Positions 35,800 to 43,018 of a stretch of DNA of 64,000 nucleotides are shown one piece after another; positions within the stretch are counted from its first letter, which is position 1, and the number at the start of each line of letters is the position of its first letter. Location: positions 186,001 through 250,000 of the forward strand of contig NZ_MDJZ01000016.1 in the NCBI RefSeq assembly GCF_002151125.1. The letters are read 5' to 3'. The notes beneath the pieces were generated by a model, which ran no database searches, was not told the origin of the DNA, and saw only the letters and a list, made by a program, of their open reading frames with translations. This DNA is from Clavibacter michiganensis (lineage in GTDB: Bacteria; Actinomycetota; Actinomycetes; Actinomycetales; Microbacteriaceae). The position numbers were made by a program, and so were the translations under genes.

Positions 35800-36122
35800 G
35801 GGCGCCTGCCGCCACCGTGGCCATCGCGCAGGTGGTCCGAGCCCAGTGGGCCACGTCCCGCAATGCGCCCACTGCGCCACGGGCCACAGCACCTGGATCG
35901 ACGGCGACGATGCCCACGGTGAAGGCGACGTCGCTGCCGCCGTAGGCCTGCACGCGAACCCCGCGACCCTCGACCTCGGGCGTAGGCGGCTGCTCGCTCC
36001 GCCGCACAGGGGATGCGACCGCGTCAGGAGACGGGGTCAGCGCCTTTCCGGGGCGGCGACGGCATCCGCTGCCCGGTCGCGTCTCGCCGTCGTACTGACG
36101 CAGTTCTCCCGAGATATCCCGT
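35800..36122. other. Intergenic region before the AAA ATPase
   Basis: About 320 bp with no supported gene. CAGTGGGC (35844-35851) and GCCCACTG (35867-35874) could form an 8-bp hairpin ending the ABC operon. A minus-strand frame across the region (with VQAYGGSDVAFTVGIVAVDP) has protein-like composition but no clear start and overlaps the permease end; it could be a gene remnant. Confidence 0.45.
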
Positions 36123-36145
36123 TGTCTGTCAAGATCTGACAGACA
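36123..36145 (+). promoter_or_regulatory. 23-bp inverted repeat before the AAA ATPase gene
   Basis: TGTCTGTCA-AGATC-TGACAGACA has perfect 9-bp arms around a 5-bp centre and lies 23 nt upstream of the ATG. It is a likely operator, perhaps for autoregulation, though the ATPase itself could also be the binding protein. No second copy was found in the window. Confidence 0.6.
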
Positions 36146-36168
36146 CGGGGAGAAGAAGGGAGATCCGC

Positions 36169-37338
36169 ATGGACAGCACCTCCAACCCCTACGCGCCGGG
36201 TGCCGGCGCACGACCGCCCGCACTCGTCGGCCGCGACGCCGAGCTCGAGACCTGGCGGATCTCGGTGGCACGCGCCGCAGCCGGACGAGCTCCCCGCTCC
36301 CTCGTCCTCTACGGGCTCCGTGGCGTCGGCAAGACCGTGCTGCTCAGCGAGATGTCCGGTGAGGCCGAGAACGCGGGATGGGTCGTCGCCCAGATCGAAG
36401 CCGCCGCCGGGACGTCCATGCGCGGCGCTCTCGCCTCCGCCCTCCAGGGCCACGTCGCCCGCATCGCCCGACGGAACCGGAAGCGGCCCTTCCTCCGCGC
36501 GCTGAAGACCGCCCTCTCGTTCTCCGCACGCGTGGACGCCGACGGCACCACCACCTTCGGGCTCACGCTCGACGACGTCGAAGCCGAGCTGGCCGACTCC
36601 GGCGACATCGAACTCGACCTCACCACCGTCGTCGACGGCATCCTCGGCGCGGTCCGCGACGACGGTCTCGGCCTCGCCATCCTCATCGACGAGGCCCAGG
36701 ACCTCACCCCCGACGAGCTCGTGGCCATCTGCGCCGTCGCCCACCGGGCATCCCAGCGACAGGCGCCCATCCTCTTCGTCCTCGCCGGGCTGCCGAGCCT
36801 CCCCACCCGCCTCGCCGAGGCCAAGTCCTACTCCGAGCGCCTGTTCCAGTACCGCAACATCCGCGAGCTCGAACCGGAAGCCGCCGCGGCAGCCCTCACG
36901 GTCCCCGCCAGCGACGAGGGCGTCACCTGGACCGACGACGCCATCGAACTCGTGGTGACGCTCACCGGCGGGTACCCCTACTTCCTCCAGGAGCACGGCT
37001 CGGAGGCGTGGCTCGAGGCCGCGTCATCTCCGATCTCCCGGGACGACGCCCAGAACGGCGCTGAGCTGGCCCTCCGGCACCTCGACGACGGCTTCTACCG
37101 CACCCGTTGGGACCGGGCCACGCCGCTCGAGAAGGAGTACCTCCGCGCCATGGCCGCCGACGGCGACACCGGATCGAAGACCGCCGACGTGGCACGCCGC
37201 CTCGACCGCACCACCCAGCGCCTCAGCAAGATCCGCCAGAACCTCACCGACAAGGGCATCATCTACGCGCCCGAACACGGACGCATCGCCTTCACCGTCC
37301 CGTGGATGGCAGCGTTCATCGAACGGCAGCCAGCCTGA
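36169..37338 (+). CDS. AAA ATPase of the Orc1/Cdc6-like (STAND-type) group with C-terminal winged helix
   Basis: A 389-residue ATP-binding protein. Walker A is GLRGVGKT (49-56), Walker B is AILIDEAQD (about 170), and a sensor region LFVLAGLPSLPTRLAEAKSY follows. The C-terminal 80 residues look like a winged helix (TADVARRLDRTTQRLSKIRQ, LTDKGIIYAPEHGRIAFTVP), as in archaeal-type AAA ATPases fused to a DNA-binding domain. Such proteins are found alone or in mobile islands; their role is mostly unknown. AGGGAGA precedes the ATG. Codon use is less extreme than in neighbours (GAA and CGA are more common) and GGATCC hexamers are absent, hinting at transfer. Confidence 0.85.
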   Translation: MDSTSNPYAPGAGARPPALVGRDAELETWRISVARAAAGRAPRSLVLYGLRGVGKTVLLSEMSGEAENAGWVVAQIEAAAGTSMRGALASALQGHVARIARRNRKRPFLRALKTALSFSARVDADGTTTFGLTLDDVEAELADSGDIELDLTTVVDGILGAVRDDGLGLAILIDEAQDLTPDELVAICAVAHRASQRQAPILFVLAGLPSLPTRLAEAKSYSERLFQYRNIRELEPEAAAAALTVPASDEGVTWTDDAIELVVTLTGGYPYFLQEHGSEAWLEAASSPISRDDAQNGAELALRHLDDGFYRTRWDRATPLEKEYLRAMAADGDTGSKTADVARRLDRTTQRLSKIRQNLTDKGIIYAPEHGRIAFTVPWMAAFIERQPA

Positions 37339-37609
37339 CGGTCATGGGTGCGGACCGGGGGAGCGGGGCCGTCCTGGACGTGCCGGCTGCCTCTCGACGG
37401 CACGTGCTCGCGATCAGCCGTCCGACGCGATCGACGGTGCTCGTCGACATGCTCGACGCCGAGCGAGACGCGCGTGATGTCCGACCGCCGGTGACGACCG
37501 CCCCCGGGCCACGGCGCCACAGCGCCCGGACGCCCGGCGTGCGAGGCTGGGCGCTGTGTGCGCCGGCCCGCCAGGGACCGGCGGCGGACGGCGACACGAG
37601 GGGGAGCGG

Positions 37610-38635
37610 ATGGCGGCCACGATGAGCGACGTCGCGAAGGCCGCCGGCGTCTCCATCAAGACCGTCAGCAACTTCTTCAACGGCTACCCGTACATGCGCG
37701 ACGAGACGCGGGCGCGGATCGAGGCGGCCGTCGCCGAGCTCGGGTACCGGATGAACGCGTCGGCCCGGAACCTGCGCTCCGGCCGGTCGCGCATGATCGC
37801 GCTCGTGATCCCCGAGCTCGACAGCGCCTACCTCGCGCCGCTCGCGCAGGACGTCATCGACGCGGCCGACGAGCTCGGCCTCAGCGTGCTCGTCGAGACC
37901 ACGGCGGGCCGGCGCGACCGCGAGATCGGCGCGCTCTCGGGACTGCACCGCCAGGTGCTCGACGGCGTGATCTACGAGCCGCTCGCCCTGCACCAGGAGG
38001 ACGCGGGCCTCATCGACCTGAACGTGCCGCTCGTGATGATCGGCCAGCGCTTCCTCGAGGGGCTCGCGGACCAGGTGCTCATCGCCGACCGCGACGCCGC
38101 GCGCGCCGCGGTCGCGCACCTCGTGGAGACCGGCCGGCGGCGGATCGCGCTCATCGGCGTGCGCGACGCGGACGAGCCGTCGGGATCCGCGCTCCGGCTC
38201 CGCGGCGCCGAGGACGCGCTGACCGCGGCCGGCATCGCGCTCGACCCGCGCCTCCAGGTGGATCCCGGCCCCTGGCGCCGGGAGTCCGGCGCCGCCGCGA
38301 TGGCCCGCCTCCTCGACGACGGCGTCGAGGTCGACGCCGTGTTCGGCTTCAACGACTCCCTCGCGCTCGGCGCCCAGTGGATGCTCCAGGAGCGCGGCAT
38401 CCGCGTCCCGGAGGACGTCGCCGTCGCGGGCCTCGACGACACGGAGGACTCGCGATTCGCGCAGCCGCCGCTCACCACGGTGTCGCCCGGCCGCCGGGCC
38501 ATCGCGCGCCGCGCTGTCGAGATGCTGGCCGAGCGGATCGAACGGGGCGCGGACGCGGGCCCCTTCCGCACCGAGACCATGGGCTTCGAGCTGCGGGTGC
38601 GCGGGTCGACGGGGTCGCGCGAGGCCTCCCGATAG
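37610..38635 (+). CDS. LacI-family transcriptional regulator
   Basis: A 341-residue LacI/GalR regulator. The helix-turn-helix begins almost at the start (TMSDVAKAAGVSIKTVSNFF), then ARNLRSGRSRMIALVIPELD leads into the sensor domain, which ends with VAVAGLDDTEDSRFAQPPLT. GGGGAG lies before ATG 37610. Its target is not certain: no diverging gene exists, and the nearest candidates are the 32.6 kb ABC operon or sites outside. It is one of two LacI genes in a row and does not overlap the next. Confidence 0.92.
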   Translation: MAATMSDVAKAAGVSIKTVSNFFNGYPYMRDETRARIEAAVAELGYRMNASARNLRSGRSRMIALVIPELDSAYLAPLAQDVIDAADELGLSVLVETTAGRRDREIGALSGLHRQVLDGVIYEPLALHQEDAGLIDLNVPLVMIGQRFLEGLADQVLIADRDAARAAVAHLVETGRRRIALIGVRDADEPSGSALRLRGAEDALTAAGIALDPRLQVDPGPWRRESGAAAMARLLDDGVEVDAVFGFNDSLALGAQWMLQERGIRVPEDVAVAGLDDTEDSRFAQPPLTTVSPGRRAIARRAVEMLAERIERGADAGPFRTETMGFELRVRGSTGSREASR

Positions 38636-38661
38636 CGACGAACGCGCCCTCGGATGCTGGG

Positions 38662-38673
38662 TAGCCTGAGCGC
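38662..38673 (+). promoter_or_regulatory. Leaderless promoter of the second LacI gene
   Basis: TAGCCT (38662-38667) followed by 6 nt and the ATG at 38674; no Shine-Dalgarno sequence. Confidence 0.55.
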
Positions 38674-39720
38674 ATGGTGACCATCCGCGACGTCGCTGCC
38701 GACGCGGGCGTCGCGCGCAGCACGGTCTCCTACGTGCTCTCCGGCAAGAAGAAGCTGCCCGACGCCACCCGGGAGCGCGTGCTCGCGAGCGTCTCGAAGC
38801 TCGGCTACCGGCCGGATCCCGCGGCCCGCGCCCTCGCGCTCCGCCGCACCAACATCCTCGGCTTCCTCGCCTCCATCGACCCGGCGTCCCGGGAGTCGGA
38901 CATCGAGGTGTTCATGCGCTTCGTCCGGGCCGGCATGTACGAGGCCAACCTGCGCGGCTTCGACCTGCTCATCATGGGCAAGGGCGAGGACGAGCTGCGG
39001 GGGGACGTGCTCGCCGACGCGCTCGTCGTGATGGACATCCGCGACGACGACCCGCGGATCCCCGTGCTCCAGGCCATCGGCCTCCCCACCGTCCTCGTCG
39101 GGCACCCCGGCCGGCCGTCCGCGTTCAGCGCGGTGGACCTCGACTTCGAGGAGGCGGGCCGCGTCGCCGTCGACCACCTGGTCGCGCTCGGGCACCGGGA
39201 GATCGCGCTGCTCGGCTCGAACGCGCCGGCCGCCGAGACGGAGATGGGCTTCGCGGTGCGCTTCCGACGCGGCTTCGCGCAGCGGTGCGCGCACCACGGG
39301 ATCGAGGGCGCCATCGTCCCCTCCGCGGTCGGCGACGACGCGGCGGAGCGGTGGCTCGACGCCGCGCGCGACGCCCTCCCCGGCGCGAGCGCGATCGTCG
39401 CGCACACGCCGGGCGAGCTCGAGCCGATCGCGGCGGCGCTGCGGGCGCGCGGCGTCCGGATCCCCGAGGACTGCTCGCTCATCACGGTCGCGCCCGAGGT
39501 GGTCATGCGCGCGTCCGCGCTGCCGCTCACGGTGATCGACCTCCCCGGCGACGAGATGGTGCGTCGCGCCATCGGCCTCGCCGTCGACGAGCTCGCGGGC
39601 ACGGCGGAGCCCGGCGTCGTCGAGCTGCTGCCCGCGGTGCTGGGCGACCTCGGATCCACCGGGCCGCACGTGCCCGGCGTGGGCGGGACGGCCTTCCGCT
39701 CCGCGTCCGCGCGCGCCTGA
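38674..39720 (+). CDS. LacI-family repressor of the downstream sugar ABC/GH31 operon
   Basis: A 348-residue LacI regulator. The helix-turn-helix is VTIRDVAADAGVARSTVSYV followed by the hinge region YRPDPAARALALRRTNILGF; the sensor domain follows, with DCSLITVAPE near the end. It precedes a sugar ABC operon with paired GAACCGGTTC palindromes in the gap, the normal position of its operators. The inducer is probably a xylo- or gluco-oligosaccharide taken up by that operon (inference). Confidence 0.92.
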   Translation: MVTIRDVAADAGVARSTVSYVLSGKKKLPDATRERVLASVSKLGYRPDPAARALALRRTNILGFLASIDPASRESDIEVFMRFVRAGMYEANLRGFDLLIMGKGEDELRGDVLADALVVMDIRDDDPRIPVLQAIGLPTVLVGHPGRPSAFSAVDLDFEEAGRVAVDHLVALGHREIALLGSNAPAAETEMGFAVRFRRGFAQRCAHHGIEGAIVPSAVGDDAAERWLDAARDALPGASAIVAHTPGELEPIAAALRARGVRIPEDCSLITVAPEVVMRASALPLTVIDLPGDEMVRRAIGLAVDELAGTAEPGVVELLPAVLGDLGSTGPHVPGVGGTAFRSASARA

Positions 39721-39797
39721 TCCGCCGGGATCCCGCCCGCGCCGACGCCCGCCGACGGTGGCACCGACCTCACGCGCCTAGCCGCGAGATCACGGAT

Positions 39798-39849
39798 GGA
39801 GAACCGGTTCGCCGAAAGTGTTGAACCGGTTCTCCAAAACTCCTAGGCT
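39798..39849 (+). promoter_or_regulatory. Paired operators and promoter of the second sugar ABC operon
   Basis: GGAGAACCGGTTC (39798-39810) and GAACCGGTTCTCC (39823-39835) are inverted copies of each other, each containing the palindrome GAACCGGTTC; their spacing places them on similar faces of the helix. TAGGCT (39844-39849) is the likely -10, so the second copy occupies the -35/spacer region. Confidence 0.8.
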
Positions 39850-39946
39850 CGCCGACAAGCCGCCGTCACGGGCCGCTCCTCCCGGCATCGCCGCCGCGGA
39901 CGGAGACGGACCCGGGCGCACAGGTACGTATTCAGAGAGGAATACC

Positions 39947-41161
39947 GTGAACAAGACACGCACCCGCACCGCCCTGGCGGCCACCGCCGTCGTCACCGCA
40001 GGCCTGGCCCTCACCGGCTGCTCCACGGGGGGAGGGGGCGGCTCGGACGCGTCCTCGCTCACCCTCTGGGACAGCTTCACCCAGTACGACGCGTCCTCGC
40101 CGTACGGGAAGCTCATCAGCGGCTGCGAGACGAGCACCGGCATCACCATCGAGCGCACGCAGAACCCCGACAACGAGACGAAGTTCCTGCAGGCCGCGTC
40201 GTCGAAGACCACGCCGAACCTCATCGTGCTCGACAACCCGGCCATCGCGCGGTTCGCCGACACCGGCCTCCTCGTGCCGAACGACGAGTCGGGTCTAGAC
40301 ACCTCCGCGGTGCTGCCCAACGTGCTCGCCGCCGGCCAGTACGACGGGAAGACCTACGGATCCTCGATCGGCGCCAACACCCTCGCGCTCTTCTACAACA
40401 CGGACCTGCTGCAGGCCGCGGGCGTCGAGCCGCCCACCGACTGGGCGAGCCTCCAGGACGCCGCCGCGAAGACCACCCAGGGCGACGTGCAGGGCCTCGG
40501 CTTCTCCGCGATCGGCACCGAGGAGGGCACGTTCCAGTTCCTCCCGTTCTTCTGGGGAGCCGGAGCCGACCTCTCCGACATCTCCTCGCCCGAGGCCGTC
40601 CGCGCGCTCACCCTCTGGACCGACCTGGTGGAGGGCGGCCAGGCGTCGAGCGCCAACGTCAACGCCAACCAGCAGGACATCCGCGACCAGTTCCTCGCCG
40701 GGAAGCTCGCGATGATGGTCAACGGCACGTGGCAGCTCTCCGCGCTGGACGAGGCGGGGCTCCCCTACGGCGTCGTCCCGCTCCCCGCGGCGGACGGCGG
40801 CGCCGCGCCCAGCCCGCTCGGCGGCGAGTTCGTCGAGGTCGTGGTGAGCGACCAGGCGAAGCAGGATGCCGCCGCGGAGTTCGCGCAGTGCATGATCGAC
40901 CCGGCCAACCTCGCCGACTGGACCGCCGGGCAGTCGTACATCTCCCCGTACGCCGACGCGGCCGCCGAGCAGGCGTCGTCGGACCCGGAGCTCGTGCCGT
41001 GGGTCGACGCCGTGTCGGTCGCGCAGGGCCGCACCGCCGACCTCGGCATCGCCTACCCGGACACCTCGAAGGCGCTGTACCAGGCGATCCAGGAGGCGCT
41101 CACCGGGAGCAAGTCGCCCCAGGACGCGCTCGACGACGCCGCGGCGACGCTCAAGAAGTGA
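39947..41161 (+). CDS. Sugar ABC transporter substrate-binding lipoprotein
   Basis: A 404-residue family-1 solute-binding protein with lipobox LALTGC. The mature part begins after a Gly/Ser-rich linker with LTLWDSFTQYDASSPYGKLI. Sugar-protein signatures include NTLALFYNTDLLQAAGVEPP and KLAMMVNGTWQLSALDEAGL. The start is GTG 39947 behind GAGAGGAA. It overlaps the first permease (GTGA). The terminal GH31 gene suggests alpha-linked xylo- or gluco-oligosaccharides as cargo. Confidence 0.95.
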   Translation: MNKTRTRTALAATAVVTAGLALTGCSTGGGGGSDASSLTLWDSFTQYDASSPYGKLISGCETSTGITIERTQNPDNETKFLQAASSKTTPNLIVLDNPAIARFADTGLLVPNDESGLDTSAVLPNVLAAGQYDGKTYGSSIGANTLALFYNTDLLQAAGVEPPTDWASLQDAAAKTTQGDVQGLGFSAIGTEEGTFQFLPFFWGAGADLSDISSPEAVRALTLWTDLVEGGQASSANVNANQQDIRDQFLAGKLAMMVNGTWQLSALDEAGLPYGVVPLPAADGGAAPSPLGGEFVEVVVSDQAKQDAAAEFAQCMIDPANLADWTAGQSYISPYADAAAEQASSDPELVPWVDAVSVAQGRTADLGIAYPDTSKALYQAIQEALTGSKSPQDALDDAAATLKK

Positions 41162-42117
41162 GCGGCCGCGTGATCGACCGCCCCCTCGCCCCCACCCGGG
41201 GCGCGGGGGCGGATGGCCCGGCCGACGGGCGGCCTCCGCGCCGCCGGCCGTACCGCACGGTGAGCGTCGTCGCCGCCGTCGGCTTCATGGCGCCGGTCGT
41301 CGCGTTCCTCGCGATCTTCTTCGTCTACCCGATCATCCGCGGCTTCCTGCTGAGCCTGCAGGAGTACGGGCCGCGCGCGTTCGTCACGGGCGAGGCGCCG
41401 TACGTCGGGTTCCAGAACTACGTGACGATCCTCACCGACAGCCTGTTCGCGACCATCGCCTGGCACACGGTCGTCTTCACCGTGGTCTCGCTCGCGGGGC
41501 AGTTCGCCATCGGGCTCGCGCTCGCGGTGTTCTTCACCCGCAGGTTCCCGCTGTCCACGACGTTCCGGTCGCTGATCCTGCTGCCGTGGCTGCTGCCGCT
41601 CATCGTCTCGGCGACGGCCTGGCGGTGGATGTTCGACCAGCAGTTCGGCATCATCAACGCCGCGCTCGGCACGCCGATCGGCTGGCTGAGCGACCCGTCG
41701 GTCTCGCTGTGGTCGGTGATCATCGCCAACATCTGGCTCGGGATCCCGTTCAACATGATCCTGCTGTACGGCGGTCTGCAGGGCATCCCGGAGAACCTCT
41801 ACGAGGCCGCCGCGCTCGACGGCGCCGGCCGCTGGCGCACCTTCCGCAGCATCACCTGGCCGCTGCTGCGTCCCGTCACGGCGGTGACGCTGCTGCTCGG
41901 CCTCGTCTACACGATCAAGGTCTTCGACGTGATCTGGATCCTCACCAAGGGCGGCCCCGCCAACAGCTCGCACACCCTCAGCACGTGGGCCTACGAGAAG
42001 TCGTTCACCGACCTCGACTTCGGCGTGGGCGCCGCGGCCGGCGAGATCCTCGTGGTCGTCGCCCTCGTCTTCGGCCTCGTCTACGTGCGGGCCCAGCGCA
42101 AGGAGGCGCAGTCGTGA
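41158..42117 (+). CDS. Sugar ABC transporter permease (MalF/UgpA type)
   Basis: A 319-residue permease with a cytoplasmic Arg/Pro-rich tail and six helices; the first is VVAAVGFMAPVVAFLAIFFV. The EAA loop is YEAAALDGAGRWRTFRSITW. The GTG start overlaps the binding-protein stop; a GTG 12 nt further in is the only alternative. Its stop overlaps the next start by 4 bp. Confidence 0.95.
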   Translation: MSGRVIDRPLAPTRGAGADGPADGRPPRRRPYRTVSVVAAVGFMAPVVAFLAIFFVYPIIRGFLLSLQEYGPRAFVTGEAPYVGFQNYVTILTDSLFATIAWHTVVFTVVSLAGQFAIGLALAVFFTRRFPLSTTFRSLILLPWLLPLIVSATAWRWMFDQQFGIINAALGTPIGWLSDPSVSLWSVIIANIWLGIPFNMILLYGGLQGIPENLYEAAALDGAGRWRTFRSITWPLLRPVTAVTLLLGLVYTIKVFDVIWILTKGGPANSSHTLSTWAYEKSFTDLDFGVGAAAGEILVVVALVFGLVYVRAQRKEAQS

Positions 42118-42944
42118 ACACCATCGACACCCCGGTCCGCCGGTGGACGAACGCCGCCATCGGCCTCGCCATCTGCGCGGTCCTGCTGTTCCCGCTCTAC
42201 TGGATGCTCAACGTCTCGCTGACGAAGCCCCAGGACCTCATCTCGAGCACCCCGAGCCTGTTCCCCGCGGATCCCACGCTCGACGGGTACGCGCAGGCCA
42301 TCTCGACGCAGCTGCCGAACCTGGTGACGAGCCTCGTCATCTCGATCGGCTGCGTGATCCTCACGCTCGCGATCTCGCTGCCCGCGGCCTACGCGATGGC
42401 GAAGTTCAAGGTGCGGGGCACGGGCGCGGTGATGTTCGTGTTCCTGCTCGCGCAGATGATCCCGGGCATCGTGCTCGTCACTGCCCTGTTCGCGATCTAC
42501 AACGCGCTCGGGCTGCTGAACACGTACCCGGGTCTGATCCTCGCCGACGCCACCGCGTCGGTCCCGTTCGCCGTGATCGTGCTGCGCGCGTTCATGCTCG
42601 GGATCCCCGACGAGCTGCTCGAGGCCGCCCGCATCGACGGCGCCACGAGCTGGCGCGCTTTCGTCTCCATCGTCGTGCCGCTCAGCCGGAACGCCATCGT
42701 CACGGCGGCGCTGTTCTCGTTCCTGTTCGCGTGGGCCGACTTCCTCAACGCGAACTCGCTCACGTCGGGCAACAGCATCGTGCCGTTCACGCTCGGGCTG
42801 TACCGCTACATCGGGTCCACGACGACGAACTGGAACGGGATCATGGCGACCGCCGTCATCGCGTCCATCCCCGCGGCCGTGCTGCTCGTCGTCGCGCAGC
42901 GGTTCGTCGCCGCGGGCGTCACGGCCGGTGCCGTGAAGGACTGA
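42114..42944 (+). CDS. Sugar ABC transporter permease (MalG/UgpE type)
   Basis: A 276-residue permease with six helices; the first is AAIGLAICAVLLFPLYWMLN. The EAA loop is LEAARIDGATSWRAFVSIVV, and it ends VAAGVTAGAVKD. It overlaps the upstream permease (GTGA). The GH31 gene follows after 74 bp, so the operon probably continues into it. No ATPase gene is present. Confidence 0.95.
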   Translation: MNTIDTPVRRWTNAAIGLAICAVLLFPLYWMLNVSLTKPQDLISSTPSLFPADPTLDGYAQAISTQLPNLVTSLVISIGCVILTLAISLPAAYAMAKFKVRGTGAVMFVFLLAQMIPGIVLVTALFAIYNALGLLNTYPGLILADATASVPFAVIVLRAFMLGIPDELLEAARIDGATSWRAFVSIVVPLSRNAIVTAALFSFLFAWADFLNANSLTSGNSIVPFTLGLYRYIGSTTTNWNGIMATAVIASIPAAVLLVVAQRFVAAGVTAGAVKD

Positions 42945-43018
42945 GCGCGGCGGGCCCGGCGCCGAACCCGGGCACCAGCACACGATCCGACGCACCACGA
43001 CACCGAGGACGACCACGC

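Noticed and set aside
36123-36145. Possible phage or island attachment site
   Set aside because: No integrase, tRNA or second copy of the repeat exists in the window; an operator is simpler.
37339-37609. Gap between the AAA ATPase and LacI genes checked for a small gene or tRNA
   Set aside because: No frame with start signal and coding bias, and no cloverleaf or T-arm motif was found.
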